NCBI RefSeq assembly: GCF_010119235.1
Contig: NZ_JAAATZ010000001.1
Location: 1,766,501 to 1,830,500, forward strand
Direction of reading: 5' to 3'
Source of the DNA: Flavobacterium phycosphaerae
GTDB taxonomy: Bacteria > Bacteroidota > Bacteroidia > Flavobacteriales > Flavobacteriaceae
Length of the DNA: 64,000 bases
Shown piece by piece: positions 33,880 to 41,512 of the stretch. The position numbers were made by a program, and so were the translations under genes. The notes under the pieces are model-generated. The model worked only from the letters and a program-made list of their open reading frames with translations. It was not told where the DNA came from and did no database searches. How positions within the stretch are numbered: position 1 is the first letter of the stretch; the number at the start of each line of letters is the position of its first letter.

Positions 33880-34676
33880 AACAGCCAAAGGTACGCCTTT
33901 TTAAAACGCTCCCGCCACAATTTTTCGTTGTGCTGTCCTCCTTTGACAATTACTTTTTTGTTTAGTTTTTTACATTCACAGCGTTTGGTATTGACCCAAT
34001 GCTCTACGGCTTCCATATCCGGAATCACATCGGCATCACCTTCATTATCGCCACACAAAAAATAGACTTTGGTTTTGAAAGTTTCGGTTTGGGACATTAA
34101 CTTGTTCATGTCATTTCGGCTAAACCAAAAAGAAGGCGAGAAGCAACCCACTTTGCCGAAGACCTCGGGGTATTTCAATGCGGCATAAAACGAAACCAAT
34201 CCGCCTAATGAGCTCCCCATGATGCAGGTATTTTTGGCCCCGGCTTTTGTTCGGTAGGCAGCATCAACTTTGGGTTTTAACGTTTTGACGATAAAGTCTA
34301 AATAGTCGTCCGCTTTGCCGCCACCGTATTTTGGATGGGGATAGGGTGTTAATTCAGCTATGCGTTTATCGCCTCCATGTTCAATGCCTATGACAATGAC
34401 TTGAGCGTTTAGACTGTCCAACGTTTCGTCTATATTCCATTCGCCAAAAGCGGCCGTTTTGCTATCAAACAGGTTTTGTCCGTCGTGCATGTAAATCACC
34501 GGGTATCTTTTGGTGGAAAGGGTATAGGCTTTGGGTAAATACACCCAAATTTTCTTGCTGCTTTTTAATTGAGGTGCTTCAAGGGTAAAAGTAGTCACTT
34601 GTTTACTGGCCGTACTTTCTTGGGTAATGGCTTTGTTGAAAAACAGGAAACAGCTGAGAAGCAGTATTTTTTTCAA
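33876..34676 (-). CDS. Secreted esterase/alpha-beta hydrolase (PF00756 type)
   Basis: This 266-residue exported hydrolase has a signal peptide (MKKILLLSCFLFFNKAITQ), KKIWVYLPKAY, YPVIYMHDGQNLFD, nucleophile elbow IMGSSLGGLVSFY (Ser), and C-terminal His in GGQHNEKLWRERF. The architecture fits the esterase-D/Fes-like family (PF00756), which includes siderophore esterases and carbohydrate esterases. The substrate cannot be inferred. It lies 18 bp downstream of the gene at 34695 and is probably co-transcribed with it. Its stop codon is inside the heptamer array. Confidence 0.87.
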   Translation of the reverse strand: MKKILLLSCFLFFNKAITQESTASKQVTTFTLEAPQLKSSKKIWVYLPKAYTLSTKRYPVIYMHDGQNLFDSKTAAFGEWNIDETLDSLNAQVIVIGIEHGGDKRIAELTPYPHPKYGGGKADDYLDFIVKTLKPKVDAAYRTKAGAKNTCIMGSSLGGLVSFYAALKYPEVFGKVGCFSPSFWFSRNDMNKLMSQTETFKTKVYFLCGDNEGDADVIPDMEAVEHWVNTKRCECKKLNKKVIVKGGQHNEKLWRERFKKAYLWLF

Positions 34677-34694
34677 AATAAGTGAGGTTGAATT

Positions 34695-35165
34695 TTATTC
34701 GGTTGTTTCTTCTTTGTCTTTTCTTTTCTTCTTCTTTTCGCTTTTCCCAACCGCCCGGTCTTCCTTCATCTTTTGATACTTTTCTTTTTGAGAAGGGTTG
34801 AGGTAACTCAGAATACTTTTCTCCGTTTTGTCCTGAATGGCTTTTATTTCTTTGTTTTTATCTTCGTCAGAGTTTTCACTTTTCATGACAATGTCTATGC
34901 TTTTGGTACTGCTGGTAATGTCGTTTTTTATAGCAATAAACTGAAGCTCATCAAGGATTAATTCCGACTGTAATCGGGTCATTATTTTGTCAACGCGTTC
35001 ATTTCTGGCCTTTTCAATTTCGGCAGGAGTGGCTTTTTCAGGGGTTTGCTGAACAGCAGGCATATTGTTGTTTCGTGAGCCGTAGCCATAGTTATTACCA
35101 TATTGCGCGGTTGCATTAGTCGCATAAAGGAGCACTCCCAAAAACAAAACTTTAAAAGCATTCAT
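34695..35165 (-). CDS. Exported helical protein (Spy/LTXXQ-like), function unknown
   Basis: This 156-residue protein has a signal peptide (MNAFKVLFLGVLLYATNATA) and a Gly/Tyr/Asn-rich start (YGNNYGYGSRNNN). A helical domain (residues 45-135) includes LQSELILDELQFIAIKNDIT and SILSYLNPSQKEKYQKMKED, and the tail is highly charged (KSEKKKKRKDKEE). The helices with [LI]xxxQ spacing and the LNPxQKxKY motif resemble periplasmic Spy/CpxP-like proteins seen in Bacteroidota. It is the first gene of a two-gene unit with the esterase. Confidence 0.72.
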   Translation of the reverse strand: MNAFKVLFLGVLLYATNATAQYGNNYGYGSRNNNMPAVQQTPEKATPAEIEKARNERVDKIMTRLQSELILDELQFIAIKNDITSSTKSIDIVMKSENSDEDKNKEIKAIQDKTEKSILSYLNPSQKEKYQKMKEDRAVGKSEKKKKRKDKEETTE

Positions 35166-35271
35166 AAGTCAAAAATTTAAGCAGGTAAAATTAAATCAAA
35201 AATGATTTTCAAAATAATAATGTAGCACAATTTCACAAAAAATTATATTTTAGCTAAAAAATAAGCTTTGG

Positions 35272-35672
35272 ATGGAAAAATACGAAGAAAAATTAGCGCT
35301 ATTGGCTGAAATGATTTCTTTTTCTGTAATTGACGGAAGATTGCACGAGAGAGAATATTTGTTTCTGACGATGATTGCCCAAGAACTTCAGGTAACAAAC
35401 GAAGATTTCAAAGCTTTGTTTCATCATGAAGAATATCCGGTCATTATCAAATCTGAGTTTGAACGCATTCAACAGTTTTATCGTTTAGCTTTATTAATGC
35501 ACTGTGACGGTGTGTTGCACGAAAGAGAGCAAAACAAAATCCATGAAATAGGAATCAATATGGGCCTGAACCCACACGCCATCAAACGGGTACTCAAAGC
35601 GATGGAAACTTCCCCAACAAGATGATTTCTCCTGAGTTTTTATTGGAAGTTTTTCAAGAGCAATTGAACTGA
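35272..35672 (+). CDS. TerB-like protein (C-terminus frameshifted)
   Basis: A ~133-residue cytoplasmic helical protein with two TerB-like acidic helices, LLAEMISFSVIDGRLHEREY and LALLMHCDGVLHEREQNKIH. TerB-type domains are metal-binding helical bundles often linked to stress; homologues beside uvrB are sometimes mis-labelled excinuclease. The uncorrected frame stops at 35625 after SPTR. Adding one C to the C4 run at 35612-35615 continues as SPNKMISPEFLLEVFQEQLN to TGA at 35670-35672, a coherent helical end. I therefore annotate the longer version. Confidence 0.8.
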
Positions 35673-35732
35673 TATTTAGTCAGTTAATAATTTCTTAAAT
35701 CCGTCAAATTTTCATTTTTTTCTTTTACCAAG

Positions 35733-35773
35733 TTGCCAAAATGACTTAAAAAGAGTCTTGGTACACCATTTGT
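35733..35773 (+). promoter_or_regulatory. Candidate sigma-54-like promoter with upstream dyad before hsp20
   Basis: TTGGTACACCATTTGT (35758-35773) resembles the -24/-12 pattern TGGYACRNNNNTTGCW except for GT instead of GC. AAGTTGCCAAAATGACTT just upstream has AAGT/ACTT symmetry. It is about 49 bp from the hsp20 start. Regulation by heat or envelope stress is an inference. Confidence 0.4.
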
Positions 35774-35821
35774 TTTTTTGGGTTTACTATCAAAAAATGT
35801 TTAACATTAAATTGTAAAACC

Positions 35822-36253
35822 ATGAACTTAGTTAAAAAAAATTACAGCACTTTTCCATCTATTATTGATGAATTTTTAAAACCTGACTGGTTTGGCGGAC
35901 TTCAAAATTTTCAGGCTACTGTCCCGGCGGTTAATATTAAAGAAACCGATACAAATTACACTTTAGAGTTGGCCGCCCCTGGAAAAAGTAAAGATGATTT
36001 TGTGATTGAAGTTGACCACAACGTATTGACCGTAGCCTCAGAAACCAAAACGGAAAACGAACAAAAAGAAGCTGCCGGAAGATACACCAGAAGAGAGTTT
36101 AGCTATACTTCTTTCCGTAGAGCTTTTACATTACCGGAGACAGTTAATACAGAAGACATCAATGCCAATTATGAAAACGGAGTATTACATATTACCTTGC
36201 CGAAAAAACAAGAAGCCTTGCCAAAGCCAAAACGATTGATAGATATAATGTAA
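35822..36253 (+). CDS. Small heat-shock protein, Hsp20/IbpA family
   Basis: This 143-residue ATP-independent holdase has the alpha-crystallin domain (about residues 38-130: VPAVNIKETDTNYTLELAAP, VDHNVLTVASETK, YTSFRRAFTLPETVN, YENGVLHITLPKK) with the GVLxIxLPK signature and an I-x-V-like C-terminal segment (RLIDIM). It forms oligomers that bind unfolding proteins. Monocistronic, with its own candidate promoter and a terminator shared with uvrB. Confidence 0.95.
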   Translation: MNLVKKNYSTFPSIIDEFLKPDWFGGLQNFQATVPAVNIKETDTNYTLELAAPGKSKDDFVIEVDHNVLTVASETKTENEQKEAAGRYTRREFSYTSFRRAFTLPETVNTEDINANYENGVLHITLPKKQEALPKPKRLIDIM

Positions 36254-36261
36254 TTAAATAA

Positions 36262-36290
36262 AAAAAGCGTCCTGATAGGGCGCTTTTTTT
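36262..36290. terminator. Bidirectional terminator between hsp20 and uvrB
   Basis: AAAAAGCGTCCT (36262-36273) pairs with AGGGCGCTTTTT (36277-36288, one wobble), with A and T runs on either side. Confidence 0.85.
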
Positions 36291-36334
36291 AGCTTTAGTA
36301 TTTTATCGGTAACTATACTTTTCAAAATCTTGGT

Positions 36335-38332
36335 TTAGGTGGCAGCCAATTTAGTTTGCAGCGCCTGAATCTCATCCCTAAATTTTGCGGCTTGCATAAA
36401 GTCTAAATCTTTAGCGGCTTTTTCCATGGCTTTGCGAATGTCCCGGATTTTCTTTTCTATCTCAGGTTTTGATAAATAGAGGCTTTCCGGCTCGGCGGCT
36501 TTGGCTATTTTATCTTCAAAATATTGGGTTGAAACCGAATTGCCGCTCAACGCATTGCCTAAACTTTTATTCAACGCTTTTGGTTCTAAACCATGTTTGG
36601 TATTGTAAGCCATTTGCTTCTCGCGACGGTAGTTGGTTTCGTCTATCGTTTTCTGCATCGAAGCAGTTATTTTATCCGCATACATAATCGCTTTTCCGTT
36701 TACATTTCTGGCGGCTCTACCAACGGTTTGGGTTAAGGAACGATGGCTTCTTAGGAAACCTTCTTTGTCAGCATCTAAAATGGCTACTAAAGAAACCTCA
36801 GGCAAATCCAATCCTTCCCGCAATAAGTTAACACCAATCAAAACGTCAAACAGCCCTTTACGCAAATCTTGCATGATTTCTACGCGCTCTAAAGTGTCCA
36901 CATCCGAATGAATGTAACGGCAACGAATGGAAACTTTAGTCAAATATTTAGTCAATTCTTCGGCCATTCTTTTGGTTAAAGTGGTGACCAAAACACGTTC
37001 GTCCGCTTCACATCGCACCTGAATTTCTTCTATCAAATCATCAATTTGGTTCAAGCTGGGACGCACTTCTATAATAGGGTCTAATAACCCCGTCGGGCGA
37101 ATGACTTGCTCCACATAAATCCCTTCCGACTTCTGTAATTCATAATCTGCCGGAGTAGCCGAAACATAGACCACTTGATTTTGCATGCTTTCAAATTCCT
37201 CAAACTTTAACGGACGGTTGTCCATAGCAGCCGGTAATCGGAATCCGTATTCCACTAAGTTTTCTTTTCGACTTCTGTCCCCGCCATACATGGCATGCAC
37301 TTGTGAAATCGTTACGTGACTTTCATCTACCACCATCAAGTAATCATCAGGAAAATAATCCAACAAACAGAACGGTCGTGTTCCCGGAAGTCTGCGGTCT
37401 AAGTAGCGAGAGTAGTTTTCAATTCCGGAGCAGTAACCCAATTCGCGTATCATTTCCAAGTCGAAATTGGTGCGCTCTTCCAAGCGTTTGGCCTCAAGGT
37501 GTTTGCCCACTTCTTTGAAATAATCCACTTGTTTAACTAAGTCTTGCTGGATGTCCCAAATAGCTGCTTGCAACACATCAGGTGAGGTTACAAACATATT
37601 GGCGGGATAAATGTTTAGTTTTTCGTAGCGCTCTATAACCTTTGAAGATTTGGCGTCAAAGGCTTCAATTTCTTCAATTTCATCGCCAAAAAAATGCACA
37701 CGGAACGGTTCGTCGGCATAACTCGGAAAGATTTCCACGGTATCGCCTTTGATTCGGAACGTTCCGGGGGTAAATTCAGCTTCGGTTCTTGAGTATAAAC
37801 TTTGTACCAAACGGTGTAATAATTTGGTACGCGAAATTTGTTGATTTTTTTCGATGGCAATTACATTCTTTTGAAATTCCACCGGATTCCCGATGCCATA
37901 CAAACAAGAAACGGAAGCCACCACCAACACATCACGACGTCCAGATAATAGGGCCGAAGTAGTGCTTAGTCTCAGTTTTTCCAATTCATCATTAATGGAT
38001 AAATCCTTTTCTATAAAAACACCGGTAACCGGAATATAAGCTTCGGGTTGATAATAGTCGTAATACGATACAAAATACTGCACCGAGTTGTTAGGAAAAA
38101 ATTGCTTGAACTCTGAGTATAGCTGAGCGGCCAAAGTTTTGTTGTGGGCCAAAACCAAAGTCGGTTTTTCAACTTCCTGAATGACATTGGCCATCGTAAA
38201 AGTCTTTCCCGAACCCGTTACACCGAGCAACGTTTGGTATTTTTCGCCATTATTGATGCCCGCGACTAATTTGTCAATGGCTTGTGGCTGGTCGCCGGTA
38301 GGTTGGTATTCGGATACGACTTGGAATTTCAT
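36335..38332 (-). CDS. uvrB: Excinuclease ABC subunit UvrB
   Basis: This 665-residue DNA-repair helicase-like protein verifies lesions handed over by UvrA and recruits UvrC. Walker A is GVTGSGKTFTMANVI, the beta-hairpin region is YYDYYQPEAYIPVTGVFIEK, the DEAD-box-like motif is VVDESHVTISQ, and helicase motif VI is QTVGRAARNVNGKAIMYAD. The UVR domain at the C-terminus (EKKIRDIRKAMEKAAKDLDF) binds UvrC. Length matches the family. Single gene. Confidence 0.98.
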   Translation of the reverse strand: MKFQVVSEYQPTGDQPQAIDKLVAGINNGEKYQTLLGVTGSGKTFTMANVIQEVEKPTLVLAHNKTLAAQLYSEFKQFFPNNSVQYFVSYYDYYQPEAYIPVTGVFIEKDLSINDELEKLRLSTTSALLSGRRDVLVVASVSCLYGIGNPVEFQKNVIAIEKNQQISRTKLLHRLVQSLYSRTEAEFTPGTFRIKGDTVEIFPSYADEPFRVHFFGDEIEEIEAFDAKSSKVIERYEKLNIYPANMFVTSPDVLQAAIWDIQQDLVKQVDYFKEVGKHLEAKRLEERTNFDLEMIRELGYCSGIENYSRYLDRRLPGTRPFCLLDYFPDDYLMVVDESHVTISQVHAMYGGDRSRKENLVEYGFRLPAAMDNRPLKFEEFESMQNQVVYVSATPADYELQKSEGIYVEQVIRPTGLLDPIIEVRPSLNQIDDLIEEIQVRCEADERVLVTTLTKRMAEELTKYLTKVSIRCRYIHSDVDTLERVEIMQDLRKGLFDVLIGVNLLREGLDLPEVSLVAILDADKEGFLRSHRSLTQTVGRAARNVNGKAIMYADKITASMQKTIDETNYRREKQMAYNTKHGLEPKALNKSLGNALSGNSVSTQYFEDKIAKAAEPESLYLSKPEIEKKIRDIRKAMEKAAKDLDFMQAAKFRDEIQALQTKLAAT

Positions 38333-38380
38333 TTTTATAGCAGCAAAAGTTCAGATGGGTAAAGATAAGAAGAATGCTTT

Positions 38381-38962
38381 CTAAATCAAACCATTGATTT
38401 TTGCGTATTGCAACAACATAATGGTTTTAGCATCTTTGATTTCACCCGAAGCAATCATGCCATACGCTTTGTCAAAATCGAGTTCCAATACCTCTATGTT
38501 TTCTTGTTCTTCTTGTATACCGCCACCTTCATTTATTTTCATCGCTTTGGTATATTCAGCGGCGAAGAAATACACGATTTCTGTTACTGAGCCCGGTGAC
38601 ATATACACTTCAAACAATTTTTCTACTGCCGAAATTTTATAACCGGTTTCTTCCTCGGTCTCTCTTCTAATGCATTCTTCCGAATTGTCTTTGTCTAACA
38701 ATCCGGCACAAGCTTCTATCATCATGCCGGTTTCGTTGCCATTGACATAAGTCGGTAACCGGAATTGCTGCGTCAGTATTACGGTTTTCGAATGTTTATT
38801 GTAAAGCAAAATAGTAGCGCCATTGCCGCGGTCATAAGCCTCACGGGATTGCGTTTCCCAATGGCCGTCTTTCTTGAGATAGTTGTAGGTGATTTTGCGT
38901 AAGGTATACCAATTATCCGAAAGGATTTCAGTTTTTAGAATTTCTATTTTTGGATTCTTCAT
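38381..38962 (-). CDS. Nudix hydrolase (NudK/ADP-sugar pyrophosphatase-like)
   Basis: This 193-residue Nudix enzyme has the Nudix helix [20 protein letters not shown] then EETGY, and the downstream [17 protein letters not shown] motif typical of the GDP-mannose/ADP-ribose pyrophosphatase (NudK/NudF) subgroup. It should hydrolyse a nucleoside-diphosphate sugar to NMP and sugar phosphate in the cytoplasm. I chose the ATG at 38962 ([14 protein letters not shown]), which overlaps the stop region of rlmF by 4 nt (ATGA) and so is translationally coupled. Confidence 0.88.
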   Translation of the reverse strand: MKNPKIEILKTEILSDNWYTLRKITYNYLKKDGHWETQSREAYDRGNGATILLYNKHSKTVILTQQFRLPTYVNGNETGMMIEACAGLLDKDNSEECIRRETEEETGYKISAVEKLFEVYMSPGSVTEIVYFFAAEYTKAMKINEGGGIQEEQENIEVLELDFDKAYGMIASGEIKDAKTIMLLQYAKINGLI

Positions 38963-39918
38963 GAGTTTAAATGGGTAATAAAATCTTGTTGTTGGTTGGG
39001 TGAAAGAAAAGTCCAAGCGACGATTCGGCTTATTTTTTGTCCTTGCGCCATGTCGATGGTTTTAATTTCTGCGGCACCCACTTTATTCAGGAGTTTATAA
39101 ATGTTTTTCAGATTATCTTTTTTGGAAACCAAAGTGGTAAACCACAAACACTGTTTTGGGTATTTGACGCTTTCATAAATCATCTGCGTAATGAAACCCA
39201 ACTCGCCGCCTTTGCACCATAACTCCGCATTTTGTCCGCCAAAATTTAAAACAGGTTTAGCGGTTTTGGTTGTTTCTAAAGCATTGACTTTTCGTAGCGT
39301 ACTTTTCGCGGCTTCTTCCGGTGAGGCATGGAATGGCGGATTGCATAGGGTGAACGCAAATTTATCTTCCGGCAAAATGATGTTTTTAAAAATGAACCGA
39401 GGTTCTGTCTGCAGTTGCAAAGCTATAGCTTCTATTAGTCTTGAATTATCGGCAATTATCTTTTTGCAATTCTGCAGGGCTTTTTCATCAATGTCGGTTC
39501 CAACGAAACTCCAGCCATAAGCATAATTTCCGATGATAGGATAAATACAATTGGCTCCCATACCAATGTCTAACCCCATAATCTTTTCGCCTTCGGGTAT
39601 GATTCCGTTATTGGTCTCGGCTAATAAATCGGCGAGGTGATGAATATAATCAGCTCTTCCGGGAATGGGCGGACAAAGATAACCCGCTGGAATATCCCAG
39701 TTTTGGATTTCGTAATGCGCCATCAGCAGGGCTTTGTTCAATGTTTTTACGGCTTCCGGATTGCTGAAATCTATGGTTTTGGTTTGATGTTCATTGACAA
39801 ATACAAAACTTTTTAACTCGGGACAAGCTTTTAGTAAAACTTCAAAATCATATCGGAATCGGTGTGGATTTCTGGAATGTAAGCCTGTTTTTTCGGGGGT
39901 ATTTTGCGTTTTTTTCAA
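38959..39918 (-). CDS. rlmF: 23S rRNA (adenine(1618)-N6)-methyltransferase RlmF
   Basis: This 319-residue SAM-dependent methyltransferase modifies A1618 of 23S rRNA. It has the SAM-binding motif [16 protein letters not shown] and the N6-adenine catalytic motif NPPF ([15 protein letters not shown]). The N-terminus [20 protein letters not shown] and the [16 protein letters not shown] segment are family-specific. It lies between thiN (13 bp gap) and the Nudix gene (4-nt overlap), so the three form one operon. Confidence 0.95.
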   Translation of the reverse strand: MKKTQNTPEKTGLHSRNPHRFRYDFEVLLKACPELKSFVFVNEHQTKTIDFSNPEAVKTLNKALLMAHYEIQNWDIPAGYLCPPIPGRADYIHHLADLLAETNNGIIPEGEKIMGLDIGMGANCIYPIIGNYAYGWSFVGTDIDEKALQNCKKIIADNSRLIEAIALQLQTEPRFIFKNIILPEDKFAFTLCNPPFHASPEEAAKSTLRKVNALETTKTAKPVLNFGGQNAELWCKGGELGFITQMIYESVKYPKQCLWFTTLVSKKDNLKNIYKLLNKVGAAEIKTIDMAQGQKISRIVAWTFLSPNQQQDFITHLNS

Positions 39919-39931
39919 GGTGTTTTTTAGT

Positions 39932-40594
39932 TTAATCCCAACATTCCATTAATAACAAATCGCCATCCGCATGGGTGATGGAAACCATACCGTCCTCGGT
40001 AACATGATTACTACTTCCGGTGCGGTAGCCTATGGTTAGCTCTTCATTAGTCAAAGAATAAAAAAGATTTTGAGTCGTAATGCTGGTTACTTTTCCAATA
40101 GGAATTAAAGACAGAATGGTGTTGGCCGTGTACCATTTTTCAAAATGGTTTTGCAATAAAAACACTTTAGAATGGTCGTCTAAAATAACGACTTTAAGTT
40201 GGTTGCGATATGCTACAATATTGGTCAGGTTGGTAATGGTGTGATCGGCACGTCTTCCGGTGGCCCAAATGACATTGGCAGCTTTGTGTCCTTTTTCGAT
40301 TAAATAATCAAAAGCTTTTTCCAAATCGGTTTTTTCCTGATTAGGTGCGTAGACAATTTCTATCGGATACTGTTTTTCTTTGTAGTATTCGGCATCAAAT
40401 CCTCGATCAAAATCGCCCAATAGCACGTCTACTTTTATACCCAAGTCCAATACCCGCTCGATGGCAGAATCTAAGACAATGACTAATGGTGACCATTCCA
40501 GCAATTGGCCTAGTAATTCCGGGCTGCAAGCTTCGCCATTGGCAATGATTAAGGCCGGTTCCTGGTCGTCGCGAACGATATGATGTGATGACAT
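39932..40594 (-). CDS. Thiamine diphosphokinase
   Basis: A 220-residue thiamine pyrophosphokinase that converts thiamine to thiamine diphosphate with ATP. The catalytic-domain signatures are VLLGDFDRGFDAEYYKE, EKTDLEKAFDYLIEKGHKA, WATGRRADHTITN and the C-terminal vitamin-B1-binding region (LFYSLTNEELTIGYRTGSSN HVTEDGMVSI). It is first in the thiN-rlmF-Nudix operon. No TPP riboswitch is seen upstream. Confidence 0.9.
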   Translation of the reverse strand: MSSHHIVRDDQEPALIIANGEACSPELLGQLLEWSPLVIVLDSAIERVLDLGIKVDVLLGDFDRGFDAEYYKEKQYPIEIVYAPNQEKTDLEKAFDYLIEKGHKAANVIWATGRRADHTITNLTNIVAYRNQLKVVILDDHSKVFLLQNHFEKWYTANTILSLIPIGKVTSITTQNLFYSLTNEELTIGYRTGSSNHVTEDGMVSITHADGDLLLMECWD

Positions 40595-40619
40595 GCTTGG
40601 GTAAGTAGTTTAAAAGTTT

Positions 40620-40667
40620 GGAGTACGAAGTTATTTTGTAAAAGTAAATAAAAAAACTTCGTACTCC
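40620..40667. repeat. 13-bp perfect inverted repeat with 22-nt loop
   Basis: GGAGTACGAAGTT (40620-40632) and AACTTCGTACTCC (40655-40667) form a long cruciform or hairpin between the DUF4249 gene end and thiN. In the minus direction the U run falls inside the loop, so it is not a standard terminator, although it is the only hairpin after the receptor/DUF4249 operon. Confidence 0.8.
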
Positions 40668-40687
40668 GAACCTCTTACCGCGTACTT

Positions 40688-41508
40688 TTACTGGATTACA
40701 TAATTTCTGATATCGGTTTCCGAAAGATTGAAATAGCCCAAAGCATAATTATCCGGATGGGTTTGATTGATGATATTCCCGCGAACCGTAGCCGGTGGCG
40801 TTGAAAATGGACCGCCACTTCCTACGGAGATTAAAATCAATTTGTTCATGTATTCGTAATAACGTTTTGAAATACCGTAAATAGTAATGTCAAGCGTATC
40901 ATTGCTGCCTATGTCTTCATTCGTATAAAATCCGAAAAACTCATTGCCTTGGTAGAATTTATCATCGCTTACTTCATAACTCGGCACCGCATTTATACTG
41001 GCTTTGTATTTAAATAAATAATAATTGTCAGCATTGCCGGGGTCGTTGAAAAAGGTTTTGATTTCGATGTCCGTTCCACTGAACCCCCTTCATCATTTTG
41101 TTCAATTGTAGTTATCGGAGATACTCCTTTCAATGTTTCAGTAGCGGTATACGTTTCTCCATTTAATATTACGGTCATGACATAAGTTTTGTCAATTTCA
41201 GGAATAAAATTATGACACAAGTAAATACCGGAATTTGGTACTTCTTCGGTAAAAGTAAAAGTAACATTGTCGCTATTGGTCACAGCAACCACGGCTCCTG
41301 AAACGGACGGAATCACGGTGTCGTAATACCCGGTAGTTGTGGTTAATTTTATTTTTTGTTCGTTACCCAAAGTGCCTTTTTGCCATTGGATTGAGCCATT
41401 GATCACTAATCTGGGTGCGGCAGTATCTAAATCAACGTTGACAACATCCTCACAACTGGTTAGTAAAACAGCCATGATAATAGCGGATATATATAATAAG
41501 GTTTTCAT
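40688..41508 (-). CDS. DUF4249 family lipoprotein partner of the TonB receptor (carries a frameshift)
   Basis: A ~273-residue lipoprotein (MKTLLYISAIIMAVLLTSC, Cys 19) with the DUF4249 order: CEDVVNVDLDTAAPRLVING, then beta strands VPNSGIYLCHNFIPEIDKTY, then the C-terminal half YYLFKYKASINAVPSYEVSD ... GYFNLSETDIRNYVIQ. The two halves are in different frames. One base added to the C5 run at 41084-41088 gives NDEGGFSGTDIEIKTFFNDP and rejoins them. DUF4249 proteins usually follow a TonB receptor, as here (4-bp gap), suggesting a surface ligand-capture lipoprotein. Indel error is likelier than decay. Confidence 0.88.
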
Positions 41509-41512
41509 AAGA

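Noticed and set aside
39932..40700. TPP riboswitch before the thiamine diphosphokinase gene
   Set aside because: No THI-box motif (CUGAGA / GGGGUGC type) was found; the hairpin at 40620-40667 is a simple inverted repeat.
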